From contig NC_009485.1 of NCBI RefSeq assembly GCF_000015165.1, forward strand, positions 186,001 through 250,000: a stretch of DNA of 64,000 nt, read 5' to 3'. This stretch comes from Bradyrhizobium sp. BTAi1. GTDB taxonomy: Bacteria; Pseudomonadota; Alphaproteobacteria; Rhizobiales; Xanthobacteraceae. This document shows positions 19,873-31,260 of this stretch, piece after piece. Numbering within the stretch: the first letter of the stretch is position 1; each line of letters opens with the position of its first letter. Under the pieces are notes generated by a model. That model was not told the origin of the DNA and did no database searches. It saw only the letters and a list, made by a program, of their open reading frames with translations. The translations under genes were made by a program, and so were the position numbers.

Positions 19873-20406
19873 CTACAGCGGATTATACACCGGCCCCCGT
19901 TTCGCGGCCTGCAAGCCGGCGGTGAGAGCCTTCGCAAAGCTCGCCTTTTCCTCCGGGCCGAGGAAGCTCGCGATCGCCACGCGCTGGCCGCGGGCGACGA
20001 GGTAGAGGTTCTCGATGCCGAACTCCTCGTGGCTGACCTGGTCGAGCCGCACCCAGAGCGGGTTGAAGCGCCATTCCATGACGTGGCCCTTGTGGCTCAC
20101 CCGCCGCAGGCGCAGCTCGGTCAGGGTGATCGAGACCTCCTCATAGGCGCGGGCGCGGCGGAAATTGACCTTGAAGGCCCAGTAGATCGCCAACGCGTCC
20201 AGCCCGAAAAAGCCGAACACCGGCCAGGCGCCCATCAGCAGCGAGGCGATGCCGCCGATGAAGCTGATCGCGCAGACCACGACCATCAGCACCACGAAGC
20301 CGGTGCGGTTCAGCGACCGGTGCGGCGTCAGCCGTGCCGCGAACAGCTCCTGATCCGCGGCGTCGGTGCCGGTCTCCTGAGACGCAAAAGCATTGCTTGG
20401 CATCAT
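19873..20406 (-). CDS. DUF2244 domain-containing membrane protein
   Basis: The 177-residue protein has two adjacent membrane segments (VVLMVVVCAISFIGGIASLLMG and WPVFGFFGLDALAIYWAFKV) followed by a cytoplasmic part with VSITLTELRLRRV and EWRFNPLWVRLDQ, typical of DUF2244, a family of unknown function common in alphaproteobacteria. Its start is only 22 bases from the divergent nth start, so the two genes share a very compact promoter region. Confidence 0.85.
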   Translation of the reverse strand: MMPSNAFASQETGTDAADQELFAARLTPHRSLNRTGFVVLMVVVCAISFIGGIASLLMGAWPVFGFFGLDALAIYWAFKVNFRRARAYEEVSITLTELRLRRVSHKGHVMEWRFNPLWVRLDQVSHEEFGIENLYLVARGQRVAIASFLGPEEKASFAKALTAGLQAAKRGPVYNPL

Positions 20407-20428
20407 GGGGCCTCAGTATACCCGGATC

Positions 20429-21253
20429 ATGGCCAAAATCACCCGCCCCCAACGCGCCAAGCCGGCACCGGTTCGCAGCCCCGCCAAAAAGGCCGCGAAA
20501 GCCGCGCCCAAGACAGCTCCGAAGACGGCCGCCAAGGCTCCGAAGACGGCGGCGAACGCGAAGACCGTGCCGAAGACCCCTGCCCGCGCGGTGAAGAAAG
20601 CGTTGAAGGCGGCCAAACCCTGGACTCCCGCCGAGATCCGTGAGGCCTTCAGCCGCTTCGCGGCATCCAACCCGGAGCCGAAAGGCGAGCTCGAGCATCT
20701 CAACCCCTATACCTTGCTGGTCGCGGTGGTGCTCTCGGCGCAGGCCACCGATGCTGGCGTCAACAAGGCGACGCGGCCGCTCTTCGCGGTCGCCGACACG
20801 CCGCAGAAGATGATCGCGCTCGGCGAGGAGCAGTTGCGCGACTACATCAAGACCATCGGCCTCTACCGCACCAAGGCCAAGAACGTGATCGCGCTGTCGC
20901 AGAAGCTGATCAGCGAGTTCGGCGGCGAGGTGCCACGCACGCGCGCTGAATTGGAGTCGCTGCCCGGCGCCGGACGCAAGACCGCGAATGTCGTGCTCAA
21001 CATGGCGTTCGGCGAGCACACGATGGCGGTCGACACCCATGTGTTCCGCGTCGGCAACCGCACGGGGCTTGCGCCCGGCAAGACCCCGCTCGAGGTCGAG
21101 CTCGGGCTGGAGAAGGTGATCCCGGCGGAGTTCATGCTGCATGCTCATCACTGGTTGATCCTGCACGGCCGCTACACGTGTCTGGCGCGCAAGCCGCGCT
21201 GCGAGTTGTGCCTGATCAAGGACCTGTGCCGCTGGCCGGAGAAGACCGCCTGA
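20429..21253 (+). CDS. nth: Endonuclease III
   Basis: Nth is a bifunctional DNA glycosylase/AP lyase that removes oxidised pyrimidines. The catalytic domain shows the helix-hairpin-helix LPGAGRKTANVV with the catalytic Lys, the catalytic Asp in VDTHVFRVGNR, and a 4Fe-4S site C-x6-C-x2-C-x5-C at the C-terminus. The 274-residue protein carries an extra N-terminal tail of about 65 residues very rich in Lys, Ala and Pro, resembling histone H1-like tails. The start is the ATG at 20429 (MAKITRPQRAK). Confidence 0.95.
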   Translation: MAKITRPQRAKPAPVRSPAKKAAKAAPKTAPKTAAKAPKTAANAKTVPKTPARAVKKALKAAKPWTPAEIREAFSRFAASNPEPKGELEHLNPYTLLVAVVLSAQATDAGVNKATRPLFAVADTPQKMIALGEEQLRDYIKTIGLYRTKAKNVIALSQKLISEFGGEVPRTRAELESLPGAGRKTANVVLNMAFGEHTMAVDTHVFRVGNRTGLAPGKTPLEVELGLEKVIPAEFMLHAHHWLILHGRYTCLARKPRCELCLIKDLCRWPEKTA

Positions 21254-21463
21254 TACGTTGTACGTGACGAACGGTTGCACGCGAGAACGCGTTTGACAGT
21301 CACTATTGCGTCACGCGGCGACGCCGTCTCACCATGGCCGGGCCACATCGGCGCCCGCATTGGACATAAGATGAAACCCGTTATCCGGGCGATGTGAGTG
21401 GCGCGTGAGGATTCTCGCGTTCTCGGACTTTTGCTGCGCCGGGACGTGGGAAGGATCAGACGC

Positions 21464-22516
21464 ATGGACCATACCGCCGCCCTCATGTCGCTTGCGACCG
21501 CGGTGCCGCCGCATCAGTTTCGCCAGAACGAGGTGACAGAGGCGGCGCGCGTGGTGCTGTCGCCGCGCTTCCCGCAGTTCGAGACGATGGCGAGCCTGTT
21601 CGCCAACACCGGCATCCGCCAGCGCTACGGCGTCAAGCCGATCGAATGGTACATGGAGCGGCGCGGCTGGCCGGAGCGCACGGAAGCCTATCTCCAAGGC
21701 GCCGAGGCGCTGTTCATCGACGCGACGACCAAGGCGCTGGCGCAGGCCGATCTCAAGGCGGACGAGATCGACACCATCGTCAGCGTGAGCTCGACCGGCA
21801 TCGCCACGCCGACGCTGGAGGCGCGCGTCGCCGGCCGCATGGGCTTCCGCTCCGACGTGTCGCGCGTGCCGGTGTTCGGGCTCGGCTGCGCCGGCGGCGT
21901 GTCGGGCCTGTCGATCGCGGCCCGGCTGGCGCAGGCGCGGCCCGGCACCAACGTGCTGTTTGTGACCTTCGAATTGTGCACCCTCGCGGTGCGCCACGAC
22001 GAGCTGACGAAAGCCAACATCGTCGCGCTCAGCCTTTTCGGAGATGGCGCCGCGGCCGCGATCCTGCGCGCCGGCGATGGCGGCGCTATCAGGGTCGAGG
22101 CGACCGGCGAGAAGCTGTGGCCGGAGACGCTCGATATCATGGGCTGGAGCGTCGATCCGGAAGGCTTCGGCGTGATCTTCCAGCGCACCATTCCGGACTT
22201 CGTCACCGAGAATATGGGTCCTGCGGTCAACGAGATCCTCGGCGGCATGAAGCTCGCTTCGTCGGACGTCGATCGCTTCGTCTGTCATCCTGGCGGCGCC
22301 AAGGTGATCACGGCGCTGGAGCGCGCGCTGTCGCTCGGCCAGGGCACGCTGGATCATGAACGCGAAATCATCGCCGACTACGGCAACATGTCGGCGCCAA
22401 CGGTGCTGTTCGTACTGGAGCGTGCCCGCGCCCGCGGGCTGCCGCCGCGCTCGGTGCTGACGGCGCTCGGACCTGGCTTCACCGCAAGCTGCGTTTCACT
22501 GAGGCACGCCGCATGA
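21464..22516 (+). CDS. Type III polyketide synthase (chalcone/stilbene synthase family)
   Basis: The 350-residue protein has the thiolase-fold catalytic triad of type III PKS: Cys142 in VFGLGCAGGVSG, His275 in CHPGGAK and Asn308 in YGNMSAPT. Such enzymes extend an acyl-CoA starter with malonyl-CoA to pyrones, resorcinols or phloroglucinols. The ATG at 21464 follows GGGAAGGA. It overlaps the next gene by ATGA and that gene overlaps the MFS gene the same way, so the three form one operon. An alkylpyrone/alkylresorcinol product is inferred from the neighbouring methyltransferase, as with BpsA-BpsB and SrsA-SrsB. Confidence 0.9.
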   Translation: MDHTAALMSLATAVPPHQFRQNEVTEAARVVLSPRFPQFETMASLFANTGIRQRYGVKPIEWYMERRGWPERTEAYLQGAEALFIDATTKALAQADLKADEIDTIVSVSSTGIATPTLEARVAGRMGFRSDVSRVPVFGLGCAGGVSGLSIAARLAQARPGTNVLFVTFELCTLAVRHDELTKANIVALSLFGDGAAAAILRAGDGGAIRVEATGEKLWPETLDIMGWSVDPEGFGVIFQRTIPDFVTENMGPAVNEILGGMKLASSDVDRFVCHPGGAKVITALERALSLGQGTLDHEREIIADYGNMSAPTVLFVLERARARGLPPRSVLTALGPGFTASCVSLRHAA

Positions 22517-23019
22517 CCTTTGCAGCCTTCATCCTTGCGCTCGTCACGATGCAACGGCTCGGCGAGCTCGTGCTCGCCCGCCACAACACACGCCGGCTCC
22601 GTGCCATGGGCGCGGTCGAGGTCGGCGCGGATCATTATCCATTGATGATCACGATGCATGCGGCCTGGCTGGTGTCGCTGTGGCTGCTCGGCACCGACCA
22701 GGAGGTTGATCCCTGGCTGCTGTCAGGCTTCGTGCTGCTGCAGGGGCTGCGCTGGTGGGTGCTGGCGACGCTCGGCCCGCGCTGGACCACCCGCATCATC
22801 ATCCTGCCCGGCGCGCCGCTGGTGACGGATGGACCCTACCGCTACATCTCCCATCCGAACTATCTGGTGGTCGCCGCGGAAATCGCCTTGCTGCCGCTGG
22901 CGCTGCACCTGCCGCTGATCGCGCTGATCTTCTCCGGCCTGAATGCGGCCGTCCTCGTCATCCGGATCCGCGCCGAATCGGAGGCGCTGTCGGGCATCAG
23001 CCGCAGCCAGACCGCATGA
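22513..23019 (+). CDS. Isoprenylcysteine carboxyl methyltransferase (ICMT)-family membrane methyltransferase
   Basis: The 168-residue integral membrane protein carries the ICMT signature GPYRYISHPNYLVVAAEIALLPL near residue 112 and about four membrane segments. Small ICMT proteins next to type III PKS genes (BpsB/YpbQ in Bacillus, SrsB in Streptomyces) O-methylate the polyketide product using SAM. Start and stop both overlap neighbours by ATGA, indicating tight coupling. The substrate here is inferred from context only. Confidence 0.85.
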   Translation: MTFAAFILALVTMQRLGELVLARHNTRRLRAMGAVEVGADHYPLMITMHAAWLVSLWLLGTDQEVDPWLLSGFVLLQGLRWWVLATLGPRWTTRIIILPGAPLVTDGPYRYISHPNYLVVAAEIALLPLALHLPLIALIFSGLNAAVLVIRIRAESEALSGISRSQTA

Positions 23020-24635
23020 GCGCACCGGCGACGCCGCAGGAGACGCCAGGCCTCGCCACTTGGCTCGGCTTCATCCTGATGTGCGTCGGCATGTTCATGG
23101 CGATCCTGGACATCCAGGTGGTGGCGACGTCACTGCCGACGATCCAGGAAGCGCTCGGCATCACGCCGGACGCCATGAGCTGGGTCCAAACCGCGTATCT
23201 GATCGCCGAGATCATCGCCATTCCGCTGACCGGCCTGCTCACCCGCGTCTTCAGCCTGCGTTGGCTATTCGTCGGCGCCGTCAGCATCTTCACGGCGGCC
23301 TCGCTCGGCTGCGCGATGAGCGGCAGCTTCCACATGCTGCTGGCGTTCCGCGTGCTGCAGGGCTTCTTCGGCGGCCTGTTGATCCCCGTGGTGTTCTCGG
23401 CGGTGTTCCTGCTGTTTCCGGCGCGGCTGCACGCGGTCGCAACCACGATCGGCGGCGTGGTTGCCGTGCTCGCGCCGACCATCGGCCCCGTCGTCGGCGG
23501 CTTCATCACCAACACCTGGTCGTGGCCCTGGCTGTTCCTGATCAACATCGTGCCGGGCATCATCGCTGCGCTGATGACGCCGAGCCTGCTGCCGAAGCAG
23601 CGGATGAATCTCATCGAGCTCGACAAGCTCGACCTGCTGGCGCTGATGCTGCTCGCGGTGTCGCTGGCGAGCCTCGAACTCGGCCTGAAGGAGGCCCCCA
23701 AGGGCGGCTGGCTCTCGTCGAACTGCATCGCGCTGCTGGTGCTGAGCGGATCCTGCCTGACTCTGCTGATCCAGCGGCTGCTGGCTTCGCCGCATCCGAT
23801 CCTGCGGCTCGGCAGCTTTCAGCGCCGCTCGTTCACGCTCGGCTGCGTGTCGAGCTTCTGTCTCGGCATCGGCCTGTTCGGCTCGGTCTATCTGATGCCG
23901 GTGTTCCTCGCCTTCGTGCGCCAGCACGATGCGTTCGAGATCGGCAAGATCATGCTGGTGACTGGGGTGGCGCAACTGATCGCAGCGCCGCTGGTGACAG
24001 CGCTGGACGGCAAGGTCGATGCCCGGCTGCTGACCTCGTTCGGCTTCGCGCTGTTCAGCGCCGGCCTTGCCGCTAGCGCGTTCCAGCCGGCCAGTGCGGA
24101 CTATCAGGAAATGTTCTGGCCGCAGGTGGTGCGCGGTGTCGGCATCATGTTCTGTCTGTTGCCGCCGACGCGGATCGCGCTCGGCGATCTGCCGCAGGCC
24201 GAGGTCGCCGACGCCAGCGGCCTGTTCAACCTGATGCGCAATCTCGGCGGCGCGATCGGCATCGCTCTGATCGACACGATCATCTACGGCCGCGTCGGGC
24301 TGCATGCCCAGGCATTCCGCGACCGGCTGATGGCTGGCGACACCGCGGCCGCCAAGGCGATCGGATTGGCCCCGGAGCTGTTGCGCAACCGGCCGCGCGG
24401 CGTGTCCGAGGAAGCCGCGATCGCCTATGTCCGGCCGCTGGTGGAGAAGGCGTCGCTGGCGCTATGCGTCAACGAGGCCTGGGCGCTGCTTGCCGGCGTT
24501 GCGCTGCTCGGCTTCATTCTCATTCCTTTTGCCCGCAACAGGACCGAGAGCCCATCGCCGCGGCGGCTGGCCCTAGAGGCTGCGCAGCCGGCGCTCCGAC
24601 GACGGCTCGATCAGCTCGGGCCGCGGTCCGGATAG
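23016..24635 (+). CDS. MFS transporter, DHA2 (EmrB/QacA) family
   Basis: The 539-residue protein has about 14 membrane segments and the DHA2 markers LDIQVVATSLPTIQEALG near residue 35 and the VLAPTIGPVVGGFITNTWSWPWLFLINIVPG motif C region near 155. It is a proton-driven drug or metabolite exporter of the inner membrane. Its ATGA overlap with the methyltransferase suggests that it exports the polyketide-derived product, or gives resistance to it. Its 3' end overlaps the convergent EI24-type gene by 63 bases. Confidence 0.9.
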   Translation: MSAPATPQETPGLATWLGFILMCVGMFMAILDIQVVATSLPTIQEALGITPDAMSWVQTAYLIAEIIAIPLTGLLTRVFSLRWLFVGAVSIFTAASLGCAMSGSFHMLLAFRVLQGFFGGLLIPVVFSAVFLLFPARLHAVATTIGGVVAVLAPTIGPVVGGFITNTWSWPWLFLINIVPGIIAALMTPSLLPKQRMNLIELDKLDLLALMLLAVSLASLELGLKEAPKGGWLSSNCIALLVLSGSCLTLLIQRLLASPHPILRLGSFQRRSFTLGCVSSFCLGIGLFGSVYLMPVFLAFVRQHDAFEIGKIMLVTGVAQLIAAPLVTALDGKVDARLLTSFGFALFSAGLAASAFQPASADYQEMFWPQVVRGVGIMFCLLPPTRIALGDLPQAEVADASGLFNLMRNLGGAIGIALIDTIIYGRVGLHAQAFRDRLMAGDTAAAKAIGLAPELLRNRPRGVSEEAAIAYVRPLVEKASLALCVNEAWALLAGVALLGFILIPFARNRTESPSPRRLALEAAQPALRRRLDQLGPRSG

Positions 24636-25325
24636 GCGCTTGTGCAGGTGGACCATGAAGGCCATGCCGAACAGCGGCGTCGCCAGGTTCACGATCGGGA
24701 TCGTCACAAAGGCCGCGATGATCAGGCCGGCGGTGAATACGGTGACCGCATTGTCGCGCCGCATCGCCTTGGCCTCCGCCGGCGGGCGGAAGCGCATCGC
24801 GGCGAGCTCGAAATATTCGCGGCCGAGCAGCCAGGCGGTGGCGAGGAAGAAGATCACGAAGCCGGCGCCGGCCAGGAACACGAAGGGCAGGGCGACCAGA
24901 TAGACCAGGATGGTGAGTCCCGCCGCCTTCAGGCCTTCAATGATGGCGACGCCGAACGGCAGCGCGACGCCGGGCCGCTCGGCCGGATAGTGCTCGCGCT
25001 CGACCAGATCGGCAACGTCGTCGACAAAGAGGCTGGCGATCAGCGAGGTGATCGCGGGCATCAGCATGATGCCGCCGAACACGACGCCGAAGCCGGCCGC
25101 GATCGAGATGATCCAGGTCAGCACCTCCAGCGTGCCATGGGAATTCGGGCCGAGCATCGATTCGGCCCAGCCCTCGCCGGCGGTGGCGAGCCAGCTCAAC
25201 AGCCGCTGCAGCCCGATCGCCAGCACCGTGACCAGCACCAGCGCCAGCCCGATCGAGCGCCATAGGATCGAGCGCATCGGCGGCGACAGAATCTGCGAAA
25301 TCGCCTTGACGGCGGCATCGATCAT
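24573..25325 (-). CDS. EI24/CysZ-like membrane protein
   Basis: The 250-residue inner-membrane protein has EI24-domain features: MIDAAVKAISQILSPPMRSILWRSIGLALVL at the N-terminus, four to five membrane segments, and EREHYPAERPG plus AWLLGREYFELAAMRF. CysZ of this family is a sulfate transporter, but many EI24 proteins in alphaproteobacteria are uncharacterised, so I do not name it. The ATG at 25325 is chosen; the open frame upstream runs into a dispersed repeat. Confidence 0.8.
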   Translation of the reverse strand: MIDAAVKAISQILSPPMRSILWRSIGLALVLVTVLAIGLQRLLSWLATAGEGWAESMLGPNSHGTLEVLTWIISIAAGFGVVFGGIMLMPAITSLIASLFVDDVADLVEREHYPAERPGVALPFGVAIIEGLKAAGLTILVYLVALPFVFLAGAGFVIFFLATAWLLGREYFELAAMRFRPPAEAKAMRRDNAVTVFTAGLIIAAFVTIPIVNLATPLFGMAFMVHLHKRLSGPRPELIEPSSERRLRSL

Positions 25326-25430
25326 GGCGGCGGACCTCTCTGTCAGACACGCGAGAGAGGTAGACATGCAAGCGGGCTTCGGCAAGCCCGTCCTCCCCAC
25401 CGTGCGCAGATGCGCCTCAACTGTTTCCTT

Positions 25431-25510
25431 CGTCATTGTGAGCGCAGCGAAGCAATCCACGGTGTTGGGCGGGACTCTGGATTGCTTCGCTGCCGCGCTC
25501 GCGAGGACGG
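25431..25510. repeat. Dispersed inverted repeat (gaagcaatcca ... tggattgcttc type)
   Basis: The arms cgaagcaatccac and ctggattgcttcg are separated by a short spacer and bordered by cgtcattgtgagc and gcgctcgcgagga. A second, more symmetrical copy lies at 43189-43268. The element separates the EI24 gene from the copper ATPase gene. Confidence 0.75.
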
Positions 25511-25530
25511 AGGATAGGCTGTCCGTCGCC

Positions 25531-28221
<2,691 letters not shown>

Positions 28222-28240
28222 CACCCAGCCTCTTGAAACC

Positions 28241-28259
28241 TATACCCTGTAGGGGTATA
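28241..28259. promoter_or_regulatory. CsoR-type operator between copper ATPase and csoR
   Basis: The palindrome tataccc-tgtag-gggtata is centred between the two divergent genes, 19 bases from the ATPase start and 8 bases from the csoR start. It matches the known CsoR/RcnR-type operator style TACCC...GGGTA. Binding here would block both promoters and be relieved by Cu(I). Confidence 0.8.
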
Positions 28260-28267
28260 TAGAGCCC

Positions 28268-28543
28268 ATGCGCGAGGACATCAAGACATCCTGTCAGAAA
28301 CGTTTGAGCCGGATCGAAGGGCAGGTCAGGGGCCTGTCGAAGATGGTCGAGGACAACCGCTACTGCATCGACATCGTGACCCAGATTTCCGCCGTGCGCG
28401 CGGCGTTGCGCCGCGTCGAGGAGGAGATCCTGCGCGATCATGTTGCCCACTGCGTCGAGCACGCGATCGCCTCCGGTGACAGGGCGGATCAGCGCCAGAA
28501 GATCGCGGAGTTGATGGACGTGATCAGCCGATCGGACCGCTGA
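28268..28543 (+). CDS. csoR: Copper-sensing transcriptional repressor CsoR
   Basis: The 91-residue all-helical CsoR/RcnR-family protein has RLSRIEGQVRGLSKMVEDNRYCIDIVTQISAVRAAL and DHVAHCVEHAI. The Cys of RYCIDI and the His and Cys of DHVAHC form the C-H-C set that binds Cu(I) in CsoR, rather than the H-C-H-H set of the nickel sensor RcnR. It lacks a DNA-binding domain of usual type and binds DNA as a tetramer. It is divergent from the ATPase gene and close enough to the operator for autorepression. Confidence 0.92.
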   Translation: MREDIKTSCQKRLSRIEGQVRGLSKMVEDNRYCIDIVTQISAVRAALRRVEEEILRDHVAHCVEHAIASGDRADQRQKIAELMDVISRSDR

Positions 28544-28555
28544 GGTCTGCCGTGC

Positions 28556-29536
28556 TCAGACCGCAACCTTGTTGCGCCGTCGGGCGGCCGCCCGCGGCGC
28601 CATGGTTCGCACTGGCTCGGCGACGAGAAAATGCTCGTTGATGATGAGCCGCTCGCCGAGTTTCTCGACCGCTATTTCCTGAGCCGCAACCGGCTGCGCC
28701 GCTTCTTGGTCAGCCGCTTCAGGAACGAGCGGCGGCGCCTGGACGGAACCTGGAAACACGGCGAACTCGCCCGCTACCTCCGCGAGCGGCTTCTGCTTGT
28801 CGGCCCAATGGAGCGTCGTGTAGTCGAACCCGTTGACGATGGTCGGCTTGACGATCTCGAAATAGGGCGAGATGTCGAAGTCGCGCGGCATGTACAGCGA
28901 AGAATCGCGGATGTGCAGGATCTCGCGCTTCGCCCGCCTGGAGGGCGCCCGCGTGATCTTGGGCAGGATCGGATAGCGCACCGCGTCGAAGGCCTGCGCG
29001 ATCAGCGCCGAGCAGATCATCTTGGTCGGGTCGCCCGAGCCCAGCGCGATCATGCGCCGCCGCCAGCGTTGCGGGATTGGCAACGGGATGAGGTAACGCA
29101 TCAGGTCGACGATGTTCTTGGTGTCGTAGCCGAAGCCGATGCGGTTGATGGCATAGCGGCAGACCGTGTGGCGGTCCTCGAAAGTAAGGCCGACCGGTCG
29201 GCACAGGCGGGTGTGATAGTCGAAATATTTGGACAGCGGCGCCGAGATCACGCCGTCGCCGACATAGGCCTCCACCAGCACATGGGGCTCGCCGTCCGGC
29301 TCGACGGCGCCGTCGATGGGGCCGACATAAAGCGCGGCATGCGACCAGGTCGATTGCGTGAGGTATTTGATGATGCCGGAGATGCGGCTGTTGCCCTCGA
29401 CCAGCAGCACGTCGCCGGGCTGCATGTCCTTGCGCAGGTACTCCGGATCGCTCGGCGTGAACGGCTCATAACCCGGTATCTCCTTCTGGAGATAGGCGGC
29501 AATCAGCTTGCCGATCTGATCGAGCACGATACCCAT
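28556..29536 (-). CDS. YiiX/NlpC-P60-like permuted cysteine hydrolase
   Basis: The 326-residue protein has the motif order of permuted papain-like (YiiX/YebB) hydrolases: GDVLLVEG near residue 42, the His in STWSHAALYVG near 65, a Glu in HVLVEAYVGDG, and the Cys in TKMICSALIAQAF near 175. These enzymes cut peptide or lipid amide/ester bonds. No signal peptide is visible. The C-terminal 80 residues are of low complexity and end in a basic stretch. The stop is 13 bases from the convergent csoR stop, so it is not part of the copper module. Confidence 0.8.
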   Translation of the reverse strand: MGIVLDQIGKLIAAYLQKEIPGYEPFTPSDPEYLRKDMQPGDVLLVEGNSRISGIIKYLTQSTWSHAALYVGPIDGAVEPDGEPHVLVEAYVGDGVISAPLSKYFDYHTRLCRPVGLTFEDRHTVCRYAINRIGFGYDTKNIVDLMRYLIPLPIPQRWRRRMIALGSGDPTKMICSALIAQAFDAVRYPILPKITRAPSRRAKREILHIRDSSLYMPRDFDISPYFEIVKPTIVNGFDYTTLHWADKQKPLAEVAGEFAVFPGSVQAPPLVPEAADQEAAQPVAAQEIAVEKLGERLIINEHFLVAEPVRTMAPRAAARRRNKVAV

Positions 29537-29727
29537 GATGCTCCCCGCGACCTTGAGTGGCCGCCTGCTTCTTCCCTTCGTCCATGATGGTCGATTGCGG
29601 TTGCAATTTGGTTCATAGTCGAAGCGTTGCCAAGAACCGCCAGTTTACCATCCTTGTTGCCGCAGCGCGGCGAATACGGCAAAACTTGACGTGAATTCAT
29701 TTCGTTCAAGCTTTCGGAAACCATGTC

Positions 29728-31137
29728 ATGAGCTTCACGCGCCGCGGCTTCCTTTCCGCTTCCACGGCGCTGGCCGCGTTGCCCCTGGTCGGCCGCCGCG
29801 CACTTGCTGCCGTTCCACGTGAGGCTGACATTGTCGTGATCGGAGCCGGCGCCGCCGGCATCGCCGCCGCACGCCGCATCGTCGCGGCCAACCGCAAGGT
29901 CGTCCTGATCGAGGCGTCCTCGCAGATCGGTGGCCGCTGCAGCACGGATCTCGCGACGTTCGGCGTACCGTTCGACCGCGGCGCGCGATGGCTGCTCAAC
30001 GCCGACAGCAACCCGATCGGCAAGCTCGCGCGTGGGGTCGGGGTCGACGTGGTGGCTGCGCCGGTCGGCCAGAAGATCCGGGTCGGCCGCCGCAATGCGC
30101 GGCCCGGCGAGACCGAGCAGTTTCTCGCCGGCCTCGTGCGCGCCAACCGCGCCATCGACGAGGCCTCGCGCGGCAAGCTCGACACCTCCTGCGCCACGGC
30201 GCTGCCGAAGGATCTCGGCGATTGGACGAACACCACCGCCTTCGTTCTCGGTGCCAGCGCGACCGGCAAGGATCTCGTTGATCTCTCCGCCATGGACAAG
30301 GCGCGGGCCCAGGACCGCAGCGCGCCGCTGGCCTGTCGCCAGGGCCTCGGGACATTGGTCAGCAAGCTCGGCGAGGCGCTGCCCGTGTCGTTGTCGACGC
30401 CGGCGACGCGCATCGTGTGGGGCAACCGCGATGTCGCGGTGGAAACACCGGCGGGCCGCATCGCCACGCGTGCGGTCATTCTTACGGTGTCGACCAATGT
30501 GCTGGCATCCGGCACGATCAAATTCGCACCGGAGCTGCCGAAGCGACAGCTCGACGCTGCGGCGAAGCTCAGCCTCGGCAGCATGGATCACATCGCGCTG
30601 ATGCTCACGGGAAATCCGCTCGGCCTCTCCCGTGACGAAGTGATCATCGAGCAGAGCAATTCGAACCGGACCGGCCTGTTGCTCGCCAATATCGGCGGGT
30701 CGTCGCTTTGCACCATCGACGTCGCCGGCGCGTTCGGGCGTGACCTTTCAGCTCAGGGTGAGGCGGCGATGGCCGCGTTCGCCAAGGACTGGATCGGCAA
30801 GCTGTTCGGCAGCGAAGCCGCCGCGGCCGTGAAGTCGACGGCGGCCACGCGCTGGAACCAGGCGCCCGGCGTGCTTGGCGCGATGTCGGCCGCGGCGCCC
30901 GGCAGCCAGGGGGCCCGCAAGATCCTGGCAGAGCCGCTCGGTCCGCTTTTTCTCGCCGGCGAGGCCACGCATGAGACGCTGTGGGGCACGGTCGATGGCG
31001 CCTGGGACTCCGGCGAGCGTGCCGCCGAAGCGGCGTTGCGCCGGATCGGTGCGTTGAAGGAGCCGGAGCCGGACCAGGCGAGCGAACGCCAGCGCGGTCG
31101 TCGCCGCAAGCTCCGCTCGGCCTCGCCCGAGGATTGA
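29728..31137 (+). CDS. Exported FAD-dependent amine oxidase family protein
   Basis: The 469-residue protein starts MSFTRRGFLSASTALAALPLVGRRALA, a twin-arginine signal (TRRGFLSA), so it is likely folded with FAD and exported. The dinucleotide-binding motif VVIGAGAAGIAAARRI near residue 37 is followed by a conserved GRCSTD-type stretch, and a second FAD motif LFLAGEATHETLWGTVDGAWDSG lies near 415, as in flavin monoamine oxidases. The substrate could be an amine. The last 30 residues are charged and probably disordered. Confidence 0.85.
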   Translation: MSFTRRGFLSASTALAALPLVGRRALAAVPREADIVVIGAGAAGIAAARRIVAANRKVVLIEASSQIGGRCSTDLATFGVPFDRGARWLLNADSNPIGKLARGVGVDVVAAPVGQKIRVGRRNARPGETEQFLAGLVRANRAIDEASRGKLDTSCATALPKDLGDWTNTTAFVLGASATGKDLVDLSAMDKARAQDRSAPLACRQGLGTLVSKLGEALPVSLSTPATRIVWGNRDVAVETPAGRIATRAVILTVSTNVLASGTIKFAPELPKRQLDAAAKLSLGSMDHIALMLTGNPLGLSRDEVIIEQSNSNRTGLLLANIGGSSLCTIDVAGAFGRDLSAQGEAAMAAFAKDWIGKLFGSEAAAAVKSTAATRWNQAPGVLGAMSAAAPGSQGARKILAEPLGPLFLAGEATHETLWGTVDGAWDSGERAAEAALRRIGALKEPEPDQASERQRGRRRKLRSASPED

Positions 31138-31260
31138 CGTCGGACCGGCGCGACGGACTCACAAACTGGCCGCGCTTCTCGTGAAGCTGCCCTGGCGGCT
31201 TGCGGGAGAAGCGCCTGTCGCTGGCCGATCTCACCGGCCACCATTTTGTTTGCTCAACGC

